Positions 5,501 through 11,226 of a DNA stretch of 11,226 nucleotides are shown piece after piece. The notes below the pieces were generated by a model. It had not been told where the DNA came from, ran no database searches, and worked only from the letters and a program-made list of their open reading frames with translations. Positions within the stretch are counted from its first letter, which is position 1. The number at the start of each line of letters is the position of its first letter. The DNA is taken from assembly GCA_002315765.1 (NCBI GenBank), contig DCIE01000024.1, positions 34,823 to 46,048 of the forward strand, read 5' to 3'. The position numbers and the translations under genes were made by a program. Origin of the DNA: Ruminococcaceae bacterium UBA1734. GTDB taxonomy: Bacteria; Bacillota; Clostridia; Oscillospirales; Acutalibacteraceae.

Positions 5501-6235
5501 TTATTTTACAACAATCTTTCCGACAGATATCGTTGGATTTACCAATTTTTCATTAGCATTAGCATATTGTGAATCCTTGTCTAATGTTATTGTGTAAGTT
5601 CCGGATTTTATTCCTTTTTTCATTGTCAGCACCACATTAACAAGTACACCCGTATCGGTGGTGTTTTTAGATACATCGTCCAAAGCGGCAACACATTTTA
5701 TCTTGCCATTGGAATAATTTCCGGAAAAGCCTTTAATAATATCTCCATCAATACAATCGGCATACTCAAAGGCATTAGTGTCAAAGGTAAGTACCGGCAT
5801 TGCGGCAACTATTCCGGGGTTGTTTTCAATATAAATCGGAACGGTTACTTTTGATTCCTTTTTAGATACAGGGATATCGCTTACAACAACCTTTTTATTT
5901 ACGGTACTGCTATTACCCGAAACCTTAGAGGTATTACTATCGCCCTTATTTTCTCCTGAATTTTCAACATTTGAATTACTATCGGTAGTATTTGCGTCAT
6001 TCGAAGTACCATCACCTGTTTTTGACGAATCACCTTCCGATGCATTATCTTGTGTGTTTGAAGAATTGTCTTCCGAGCTTTGTGAAACAACTGTGGAAGA
6101 AACATCGGAATTAACCTTTTTATCGGCATTTTTTGTGTTCAACTTAATTGTTCCCGTTAGCGAAAGGATTACAATAATCACAGCCACAACAACTGCTACT
6201 CCACCGATAATTCCTGCTAATAATTTCTTATTCAT
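5501..6235 (-). CDS. Membrane-anchored protein with a C-terminal cohesin-like domain
   Basis: A 244-residue surface protein. Residues 1-28 hold a lysine start and one long hydrophobic segment (about 6-28), read as an uncleaved N-terminal anchor with the rest outside. Residues 36-113 form a low-complexity linker rich in Ser, Asn, Thr, Asp and Gly. Residues about 115-244 resemble a cohesin module: VTVPIYIENNPGIVAAMPVL, a following FEY strand, then VLVNVVLTMKKGIKSGTYTITL. Cohesins bind dockerin-bearing enzymes in cellulosomes, so this could be a cell-surface docking protein with one cohesin. No dockerin gene is in the window. The ATG at 6235 has AAGGAG 7 bases upstream, overlapping the stop of the preceding nucleotidyltransferase gene, which implies coupled translation. 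It is the last gene of its operon. The fold could instead be a cohesin-like carbohydrate-binding or adhesion module. Confidence 0.78.
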   Translation of the reverse strand: MNKKLLAGIIGGVAVVVAVIIVILSLTGTIKLNTKNADKKVNSDVSSTVVSQSSEDNSSNTQDNASEGDSSKTGDGTSNDANTTDSNSNVENSGENKGDSNTSKVSGNSSTVNKKVVVSDIPVSKKESKVTVPIYIENNPGIVAAMPVLTFDTNAFEYADCIDGDIIKGFSGNYSNGKIKCVAALDDVSKNTTDTGVLVNVVLTMKKGIKSGTYTITLDKDSQYANANEKLVNPTISVGKIVVK

Positions 6236-6246
6236 ATCTATTCTCC

Positions 6247-7122
6247 TTAAAAATCGTATTGGCCTGATTTTATTTTTTCCGACAATGCTTTTACAACATC
6301 ATCTTTATCTTCTTTGTATGTTACACCGTACCATTTATCTTCGGCAACAAGAACCTCAACCGTCTTAATTCCCTTTTCCATAAGCTTTGATACAATCGTT
6401 GGAAGATAGTATTCCGATTTTGGAACATTTATTTTTTCCTTTAGAAAATCAATCAAGTATTCTTCACAATAACCGAAAACATCAGGAGTAAATCCCCACA
6501 TATTCATTGATACTACTGTATCAGACGGAAGGGATATCCAAGTTTTATCGTCCTCGGTATATTTGCAGTCAACTATTTTTGTTCTCTCGGTTACAGATAC
6601 TAATTTTCCGTCCTTTATTTCACAAACACCTCTTGAAACCGAGCCGTTTTCCGTTAATGTATTAGCAAGTCTGAAGCCTACCATACAATATCCGTCATTT
6701 TGCTTTTTAAGAAAATTGTACATTTGTATATAAGCATCGGCACCGTAATAGTCATCGGCATTAATAACCGCAAACGGTGTTTTTACCGCATCTCGGCAAC
6801 AGTAAATTGCATGTCCTGTTCCCCATGGTTTTTCCCTTTCCGCAGGACAAACAAAACCGCAAGGCAATTTATCTATCTCCTGAAAAGCATATTCCACATC
6901 AATGATTTTCTCTATTCTCTTACCGACAGTTTCTTTAAATTCTTTCTCGATTGCTTTTTTAATTATAAATACAACCTTATTAAATCCTGCTTTTTTCGCA
7001 TCGTGAATAGAAAAATCAAGCAAAGCCTCTCCGCCGGGACCTATTGGCTCAATTTGTTTAAGCCCTCCGAAACGGCTTCCCATTCCGGCAGCCAAAACAA
7101 CCAATGTTGCATTAAATTCCAT
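6247..7122 (-). CDS. Sugar-phosphate nucleotidyltransferase family protein
   Basis: A 291-residue GT-A-fold nucleotidyltransferase, predicted to join a sugar phosphate (or similar phosphate) to an NTP, giving an NDP-sugar and pyrophosphate. The N-terminal NTP-binding signature is VVLAAGMGSRFGGLKQ (8-23). Further motifs are KPWGTGHA (98-105), the metal-binding NADDYYG (121-127), GSVSRG (160-165), VSMNMWGF (204-211) and DKWYGVTYKED (262-272). The substrate cannot be told from the sequence. The ATG at 7122 is chosen over an in-frame GTG at 7131, because AAAGGTG lies 6 bases before the ATG and overlaps that GTG. The gene overlaps the end of the sugar transferase gene by 11 bases and is followed after 11 bases by the cohesin-like gene. 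This points to supply of an activated sugar for the same surface-glycan pathway; that link is inference. Confidence 0.88.
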   Translation of the reverse strand: MEFNATLVVLAAGMGSRFGGLKQIEPIGPGGEALLDFSIHDAKKAGFNKVVFIIKKAIEKEFKETVGKRIEKIIDVEYAFQEIDKLPCGFVCPAEREKPWGTGHAIYCCRDAVKTPFAVINADDYYGADAYIQMYNFLKKQNDGYCMVGFRLANTLTENGSVSRGVCEIKDGKLVSVTERTKIVDCKYTEDDKTWISLPSDTVVSMNMWGFTPDVFGYCEEYLIDFLKEKINVPKSEYYLPTIVSKLMEKGIKTVEVLVAEDKWYGVTYKEDKDDVVKALSEKIKSGQYDF

Positions 7123-8482
7123 TGTTTTCACCTTTGTTTATATTTTTATTAACAGAAGAATCAAAACCTTCTGTGCTTTCCTTCATAAATAATATTTTAA
7201 ATGTCAAGATAATAAGCTTAATATCCTTTAAAAATGAATATGTTTCGATATAGGTTAAATCCATATTAAGCTTATCTCCTGGAGATGTATTATATTTTCC
7301 GTATATCTGTGCATATCCCGTAAGTCCTGCTTTTACTCTGTGTCTTAAATCAAACTCGGGATATTTGTTTGTGTATTCAAACACATTTTCTATTCTTTCA
7401 GGTCTTGGTCCTACAACCGACATATCACCCTTTAAAATATTAAACAATTGGGGCAATTCGTCAATTCTGAATGTCCTTATTATTTTGCCTATTCTTGTAA
7501 TTCTGAGGTCTTTGTTTTCGGCTTTTTTTGCACCGTCTTTATCAGCATCAGAAATCATAGAACGAAATTTTATTATATTAAATATCTTGCCGTTTTTTGT
7601 AACCCTATTTTGATGAAACAGTACCGGCCCTCCGTCATCAAGCTTAATTGCAATTGCACAAGCTATCATAATAGGAAGTGTAATAATAATAGCCGTCATA
7701 GAAAAAACAATATCAAACAACCTTTTAACCAAGGCTTGTTCGCTTGTAAGTCCTCTGTTTCGGCTCATTATAACCGGAGTATCGCCTATTTGAATTTCAT
7801 ATCCGTTATTTAATATTATATCGGAAATATCCGGTAGTAAATAGGTTCGCTTTTTCGAACGGTAACAATAAGAAATAATTTCCTTTTGTTTTTGCTTATC
7901 TATATTACATATAGCAACCGCTTCATATTTGTCAATTTGTTCCTTAATGTTATCCATATCGGAATAGTTAGTGTTTATGCCGCATACTATCTTAAACCTT
8001 TGGGATATGGCACCCATTTTTGAAATAAGCTTTTGACCTTCAATATCGTTACTGAATACAGCTACTATTTTTCGAGGCGAATACAACTTAAAATAAATGG
8101 TATTGGCACAAAAAGAACAAACGAAAATGGCTACAACCTGATAAATAAGGCACCAAATCATAGGAGCTGCCGCCACTAACCGTCTTGCAATAAGGCTGAG
8201 TTCAAGATACATTATAATATCCGTAAAAAAAACCGACAGCGAAAAGCTGTATATAATTTCGTGGGTGCGGTAAATTCCGATATTAAAGGCTCCGAAAAGG
8301 GAGGAAAACACCGAAAACAAAAATACAAATGAAAAAATAACTACATAGTTACCTTTATTACTGAACAATGCCTCTACATAGTTTTCGTTCCATATATCTA
8401 TAAAACTTGCGGTTAATGCCAATACAATAAAAATCTTAATAAGCTGCATAACCGTCTTACGCACTTTAATTAAAAAGTTCAT
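7112..8482 (-). CDS. Polyprenyl-phosphate sugar-1-phosphate transferase (glycan-priming enzyme)
   Basis: A 456-residue membrane enzyme that moves a sugar-1-phosphate from an NDP-sugar to undecaprenyl phosphate, the first step of many capsule, exopolysaccharide and glycoprotein pathways. The N-terminal part has about four hydrophobic segments (about 12-30, 46-66, 80-100, 107-128), followed by a Rossmann-like region (about 137-225). The catalytic bacterial sugar transferase domain spans about 251-436. It begins VKRLFDIVFSMTAIIITLPI and includes KFRSM (305-309), RITRIGKIIRTFRIDELPQL (327-346), GDMSVVGPRPE (352-362) and KAGLTGYAQIYG (384-395). The size and layout match the large WbaP/WcaJ-type group rather than the short PglC type. 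The ATG at 8482 follows GTGAGGG. It is the first gene after a strong promoter and heads the operon with the nucleotidyltransferase and cohesin-like genes. The sugar is not predictable. Confidence 0.93.
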   Translation of the reverse strand: MNFLIKVRKTVMQLIKIFIVLALTASFIDIWNENYVEALFSNKGNYVVIFSFVFLFSVFSSLFGAFNIGIYRTHEIIYSFSLSVFFTDIIMYLELSLIARRLVAAAPMIWCLIYQVVAIFVCSFCANTIYFKLYSPRKIVAVFSNDIEGQKLISKMGAISQRFKIVCGINTNYSDMDNIKEQIDKYEAVAICNIDKQKQKEIISYCYRSKKRTYLLPDISDIILNNGYEIQIGDTPVIMSRNRGLTSEQALVKRLFDIVFSMTAIIITLPIMIACAIAIKLDDGGPVLFHQNRVTKNGKIFNIIKFRSMISDADKDGAKKAENKDLRITRIGKIIRTFRIDELPQLFNILKGDMSVVGPRPERIENVFEYTNKYPEFDLRHRVKAGLTGYAQIYGKYNTSPGDKLNMDLTYIETYSFLKDIKLIILTFKILFMKESTEGFDSSVNKNINKGENNGI

Positions 8483-8520
8483 ACACTAACCCTCACAAAA
8501 GGATACAAATACACAAATAT

Positions 8521-8550
8521 ATTATATATTTTCCCTCATATCTTTGTCAA
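8521..8550 (-). promoter_or_regulatory. Housekeeping promoter of the sugar-transferase operon
   Basis: The minus strand has TTGACA (8550-8545), an 18-base spacer and TATAAT (8526-8521); both hexamers are perfect consensus. The start of transcription is expected near 8514, leaving a leader of about 32 bases with the GTGAGGG ribosome-binding site. The first nine bases, TTGACAAAG, recur in the opposite orientation 59 bases away at the start of a plus-strand promoter-like sequence. Confidence 0.88.
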
Positions 8551-8609
8551 GATTTATTTAGCCGTTAAGCTGTTGCTGAAATTCTAACTTTAAATATCTT
8601 ATGTCTTAA

Positions 8610-8638
8610 TTGACAAAGCATATCCGAAATGATACAAT
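8610..8638 (+). promoter_or_regulatory. Promoter-like sequence pointing into the 3' end of the cyclase gene
   Basis: The plus strand has TTGACA (8610-8615), a 17-base spacer and TACAAT (8633-8638), close to consensus. Transcription would start near 8645 and run antisense to the cyclase-family gene (8663-9259). No plus-strand coding frame with a believable start follows, so the product would be a noncoding or antisense RNA. The element begins TTGACAAAGCATAT, nearly the same as the TTGACAAAGATAT of the oppositely oriented operon promoter at 8550. Confidence 0.5.
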
Positions 8639-8662
8639 TTTTTACACTGATTAATTTATAAT

Positions 8663-9259
8663 TCAATTTTCACTTATAAGCACGGCTCTACACGGCGCTC
8701 CGTCGCTTCCACCTAAATTGATAGGCAGAGCATTAAGCAAATAAACTCCTTCTTCCACACCATTTAGCCTAATACCCTCCAGCAAAACCACCTCGTTTTT
8801 TAACAGTTCCAAGTGTACCTTTGCAGGTGCGTCTTCAGGGCCAACCGTTTGAGACTCATTGCCGATTAACAAAAGTTCCTCTTTAGAAAACGCCTTTGCC
8901 GCTTCAAGAGTAACAACTGCTTTTCCGCCGATTAGAATTCTTTTTGCCGAGTCTTTATCTTGGCTTTTGGCTTTTTCAACAATAATTTTTGCATCTTCTT
9001 CGGTAATATCACCTGTAAAAAATGTTACAAAACATTTACCGATAAAATTTTCAAGCGGTATTTTATCAACTGTTTTTCCTTCCTTATAAAAATGGAAAGG
9101 TGCATCAATATGGGTTCCGTTATGGGCACACATATAAAATTCCGTTAAATTATACATACTGCCCTTTTCCATACTGCTGACTATATTTCTTTTCGGTGAA
9201 TTATCTCCCGGAAAAACCTTGCAGTTGAAAATTTCTTGAGAAATATCTATTATTTTCAT
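8663..9259 (-). CDS. Cyclase / kynurenine-formamidase-like family hydrolase
   Basis: A 198-residue soluble metal-dependent hydrolase of the cyclase family that includes kynurenine formamidase (KynB). The family signature HxGTHxDxPxH appears as H46-N-G-T-H50-I-D52-A-P54-F-H56, with all metal-binding residues in place. The C-terminal part LLNALPINLGGSDGAPCRAV (174-193) is the usual family ending. The length is typical. No other tryptophan-catabolism gene is nearby, so the substrate should not be assumed to be N-formylkynurenine; cyclic amides or other esters are possible. The ATG at 9259 is preferred over an in-frame TTG at 9268, since residues from MKIIDISQEIF match the usual family N-terminus. 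The ribosome-binding site is weak (AGGT). A divergent gene starts 51 bases upstream, and no terminator hairpin is evident after the TGA stop. Confidence 0.87.
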   Translation of the reverse strand: MKIIDISQEIFNCKVFPGDNSPKRNIVSSMEKGSMYNLTEFYMCAHNGTHIDAPFHFYKEGKTVDKIPLENFIGKCFVTFFTGDITEEDAKIIVEKAKSQDKDSAKRILIGGKAVVTLEAAKAFSKEELLLIGNESQTVGPEDAPAKVHLELLKNEVVLLEGIRLNGVEEGVYLLNALPINLGGSDGAPCRAVLISEN

Positions 9260-9281
9260 CAAAATCAACCTATTCTATAAT
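9253..9281 (+). promoter_or_regulatory. Possible promoter of the SprT/YgjP-like gene
   Basis: The plus strand has TTTTCA (9253-9258, four of six matches), a 17-base spacer and a perfect TATAAT (9276-9281). It would give a leader of about 22 bases with the AAAGGA ribosome-binding site. Its -10 overlaps the -10 proposed for the divergent cyclase-family gene, so the two could exclude each other. Confidence 0.45.
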
Positions 9282-9299
9282 TAATACAATACATATCAA
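9272..9299 (-). promoter_or_regulatory. Possible promoter of the cyclase-family gene
   Basis: The minus strand has TTGATA (9299-9294), a 16-base spacer and TAGAAT (9277-9272); each hexamer matches five of six consensus bases. Transcription would begin near 9265, only about 6 bases before the ATG, so the message would be almost leaderless. That would fit the weak ribosome-binding site. Confidence 0.4.
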
Positions 9300-9310
9300 A
9301 GGATTACATT

Positions 9311-9808
9311 ATGAAAAACCTTGAAATTCTTATTAACAACACAATCAAAGACCTAACAGAACTGAATATTCCTTTTGGAAATGTTGAAAAATGGTCTGTA
9401 AACACCAGAGCTAAGAAAAGATGGGGACAATGCAAAAAAATCGGTTTAAACACATTTGAAATTAATATTTCCCAACTTTTACTTCAAGATGATTTAGATG
9501 ACCAAATTGCAAAAAATGTAATTGCTCACGAATTATTGCACACCGTTAAGGGTTGCTTTGCTCACAAGGGGAAATGGAAGCTTTTAGCACAAAAAATCAA
9601 CCAATCCATTCCCGATTATAATATAAAAGTCAGGGATACATTTGAAGAAATCACTATTTCCGAAATAGAAAAGAAAGCAAAATACATAATTAAATGCCGT
9701 TCCTGTGATTTTACCGCAAAAAGATACAAACATTCAAGGGTTATAGACAAGCCTTATCTTTACAGATGCCCTAAATGTCAAGGTAAAATCTATATTCAAA
9801 AGCTTTAA
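9311..9808 (+). CDS. SprT/YgjP-like zinc metalloprotein with C-terminal zinc ribbon
   Basis: A 165-residue soluble protein with a zincin active-site motif HELLH (73-77) and a third likely ligand in FAHKGKW (H85). It is preceded by KKRWGQC (35-41), which is seen in SprT and YgjP-like families. The C-terminal part has two Cys pairs, CRSC (129-132) and CPKC (153-156), expected to form a zinc ribbon. Related proteins are linked to proteolysis of DNA-protein crosslinks (SprT/Spartan) or remain uncharacterised (YgjP-like), so the target is not known here. The ATG at 9311 follows AAAGGA with a 7-base spacer. It is the only plus-strand gene in the window. It diverges from the cyclase-family gene and meets the GyrI-like gene tail to tail with 4 bases between stops and no obvious terminator. 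Confidence 0.88.
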   Translation: MKNLEILINNTIKDLTELNIPFGNVEKWSVNTRAKKRWGQCKKIGLNTFEINISQLLLQDDLDDQIAKNVIAHELLHTVKGCFAHKGKWKLLAQKINQSIPDYNIKVRDTFEEITISEIEKKAKYIIKCRSCDFTAKRYKHSRVIDKPYLYRCPKCQGKIYIQKL

Positions 9809-9812
9809 ATTG

Positions 9813-10445
9813 TTATATTTTCTTAATTGGGTGTCTGATAACCGTCTTCCATTTTTCACTTGGCACCTTCCGTGCATCGGACATATAAATTTCGTGGTGA
9901 AGCCTATTTTCGGAGAAATCGTTTTTATAACCGTTTTTCTCTAAAAATTCGTCCATAATCTTTACTGTTTCAGGTTCATTATCAAAGGGGCCTATATGCA
10001 TAATTTGAACACAAAGACCTTCTTCCACCGTTAAAAATTCGGCGGCAGAGCAATCGATTTTTTTCTTTTTCGTTGCAGTCAAAACCGCCCAATCAAAGTC
10101 TTCTTTGGTTATGAAATCCGGCAAACGAATAATGGAAATCCAGTTAAATGAGGACTTATTATTATAGTCTACACCGTCAATATCATCCTGCCACCAAAAT
10201 CCCTCAAGAGGCGGTACCACATAATCAAAAAAACCTTCTATTTTGTAATCGGTTTTATAACTCATTTTCAAGGTATAAGCCACGGCGTATAACACGGATA
10301 TTGCCTTTTTGTAATCTCCGCCCTCATCGTTGGGATTTCCTTTTCCTCTAACCGCAATATAATTTGCCTTGGGAACATTTACTATTTGTGGTTTGTTTTT
10401 CGGCATATAATATTCTTTATACTCTTTCTTAAAATCAAAAGACAT
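9813..10445 (-). CDS. GyrI-like small-molecule-binding domain protein
   Basis: A 210-residue single-domain cytoplasmic protein. It matches the stand-alone GyrI-like type: ANYIAVRGKGNPND (27-40), YKKAISVLYAVAYTLKMSYK (45-64), VPPLEGFWW (77-85), and near the end RLHHEIYMSDARKVP (181-195). The fold binds small hydrophobic molecules. Some stand-alone members hydrolyse cyclopropanoid genotoxins, while others are effector domains of regulators. No DNA-binding domain is present, so it is not a transcription factor by itself. Its ATG at 10445 shares one base with the stop of the FliB-like gene (TAATG), and AGGAGGG lies 6 bases upstream, so the two are translated together. This coupling suggests a shared function or at least strict co-expression, but the ligand is unknown. 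Confidence 0.87.
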   Translation of the reverse strand: MSFDFKKEYKEYYMPKNKPQIVNVPKANYIAVRGKGNPNDEGGDYKKAISVLYAVAYTLKMSYKTDYKIEGFFDYVVPPLEGFWWQDDIDGVDYNNKSSFNWISIIRLPDFITKEDFDWAVLTATKKKKIDCSAAEFLTVEEGLCVQIMHIGPFDNEPETVKIMDEFLEKNGYKNDFSENRLHHEIYMSDARKVPSEKWKTVIRHPIKKI

Positions 10446-11167
10446 TACTGTCCCTCCTGTTTTTTAAGTCGTTTTTCTATTTCATCCTCATCGTATTCTA
10501 CATCATAGGACCATTTTCTTACACATTCTATCATATTTCCCAATGAACCGTCGGTTTTTTCCCAAAGGGATAATATTTCGTTATAAGAATCCTCAACAAA
10601 TTTTATTCTTTCCTCTAAAAGCCCGTCATAAAGTGCATCGGGAATATGACGAAAAATCAGATATTCTTTAAGCCTTGCCTTCGGGCCTGTTTCGGTTATA
10701 CTATCAAGCATTTGTTTTCTGATATCAAATAAATATTGCTCATCATAGGGAAGGCTTTGTTTTATTTCTTTTCCGTCTAAAGTAACAAGTTCCGTTTTTG
10801 TTTTCCTACTTAAAATTATTCTTGCCGCCTCTTCACAAACAAGACCTAAGCCTATTTCCGTCCTATTCGTCCAAAAATTTCTAAATCTCGGATGGTCTTT
10901 GCATATTTCACAAAGATAATCTTCGCCGTTTTCTATTATCATTTTGCAAAGTCCGTCTTCTCTTAGAAAAGGACAGCGTTCATTGTCATCAAGACATATT
11001 TGAGGGTTTTCATTATTTCGGACAAAAGGTGAGATATAGGGATTGTTAAGAAATCTCGTTAAACTTTCCTCGTCTATATCAATTTCCCAACCGACACAAC
11101 AGGTATGTTTACATTTATCCGCTATACAATGAAAAGATTTATAATAATCAGGCACAACTATTTCCAT
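10445..11167 (-). CDS. FliB-like (flagellin lysine-N-methylase family) cysteine-rich protein, short form
   Basis: A 240-residue protein that matches the N-terminal half of the FliB family. It starts VPDYYKSFHCIADKCKHTCC (5-24) followed by VGWEIDID. It continues with CPFLREDGLC (65-74), a DYLCEICKDHPRF block (83-95) and GLGLVCEEAARIIL (106-119). Ten cysteines lie in the first 111 residues and suggest a metal or iron-sulfur site. Founding members methylate lysines of flagellin, but the family is much wider, and no flagellar gene is near, so that substrate should not be assumed. Typical members are longer (about 350-400 residues by memory). The stop overlaps the next start codon neatly, so this looks like a natural short form rather than a frameshift, though that is not certain. 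The ATG at 11167 follows directly after the stop of the upstream gene, with a weak GGAA site. Confidence 0.8.
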   Translation of the reverse strand: MEIVVPDYYKSFHCIADKCKHTCCVGWEIDIDEESLTRFLNNPYISPFVRNNENPQICLDDNERCPFLREDGLCKMIIENGEDYLCEICKDHPRFRNFWTNRTEIGLGLVCEEAARIILSRKTKTELVTLDGKEIKQSLPYDEQYLFDIRKQMLDSITETGPKARLKEYLIFRHIPDALYDGLLEERIKFVEDSYNEILSLWEKTDGSLGNMIECVRKWSYDVEYDEDEIEKRLKKQEGQ

Positions 11168-11226
11168 TTATAATTCCGTTTCCTTTGCAATGTAGGCAAA
11201 TTCCGCATCTGTAATACCAACAATAT
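11168..11226 (-). CDS. C-terminal end of an unidentified gene (5' part outside window)
   Basis: An open frame enters from the right edge and ends with TAA at 11170-11168, immediately before the ATG of the FliB-like gene. The 18 visible residues read IVGITDAEFAYIAKETEL. The exact stop-start abutment and ordinary codons suggest a real upstream gene in the same operon. The fragment is too short to identify a family, and I do not recognise it. Confidence 0.55.
   Translation of the reverse strand, partial: IVGITDAEFAYIAKETEL

Noticed and set aside
8663..9259. Assignment as a tryptophan-catabolism gene (kynB)
   Set aside because: Only the family signature is present; no other pathway gene is nearby, so the specific name is not justified.
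10445..11167. Evidence for flagella from the FliB-like gene
   Set aside because: The family is broad, this member is short, and no flagellar gene is in the window.

Overview
The window reads as an AT-rich chromosomal segment of an endospore-forming clostridial Firmicute. A complete forespore sigma factor (SigG) indicates sporulation. S12 and S7 are of the Firmicute type, ribosome-binding sites are strong AAGGAGG-like sites, and a membrane-anchored cohesin-like protein suggests a gut or anaerobic polysaccharide-degrading lineage, perhaps related to Oscillospirales/Ruminococcaceae. That last placement is inference. Nearly everything lies on the minus strand, so it is easiest to read from high to low coordinates.

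Right end (11226 to 9813, minus): the last codons of an unidentified gene, a short FliB-like (flagellin lysine-N-methylase family) cysteine-rich protein, and a GyrI-like small-molecule-binding protein. They are packed with a 0-base gap and a 1-base overlap, so they look like one operon. A SprT/YgjP-like zinc metalloprotein gene (9311-9808, plus) is the only plus-strand gene. It converges on the GyrI-like gene with a 4-base gap and diverges from a cyclase/kynurenine-formamidase-family gene (8663-9259, minus).

Middle (8550 to 5442, minus): a TTGACA-18-TATAAT promoter drives a compact three-gene unit: a membrane polyprenyl-phosphate sugar-1-phosphate transferase, a sugar-nucleotidyltransferase-like protein (11-base overlap), and a membrane-anchored protein with a Ser/Thr/Asn-rich linker and a cohesin-like domain (11-base gap). 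The unit closes with a clear intrinsic terminator at 5442-5482. Putting a glycan-priming enzyme, a nucleotide-sugar enzyme and a surface cohesin in one transcript is the most suggestive biology in the window.

Left part (5391 to 1, minus): a three-repeat S1-domain protein, then sigG. The sigG ribosome-binding site lies inside a long hairpin that ends in six Ts directly before the ATG. The str operon follows from its own TTGACA-17-TATTAT promoter: rpsL and rpsG (both with GTG starts), fusA, and the start of tuf, which runs off the left edge. In most Firmicutes rpsL follows rpoBC, and sigG follows spoIIGA-sigE; here sigG and the str operon are neighbours instead. Each spacer downstream of rpsL in the str operon holds a perfect palindrome, and the str promoter -35 lies in an interrupted dyad.

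No rRNA, tRNA, CRISPR array, transposase or origin was recognised. No gene-free stretch exceeds 300 bases; the longest is 8483-8662, which holds two back-to-back promoter-like sequences.
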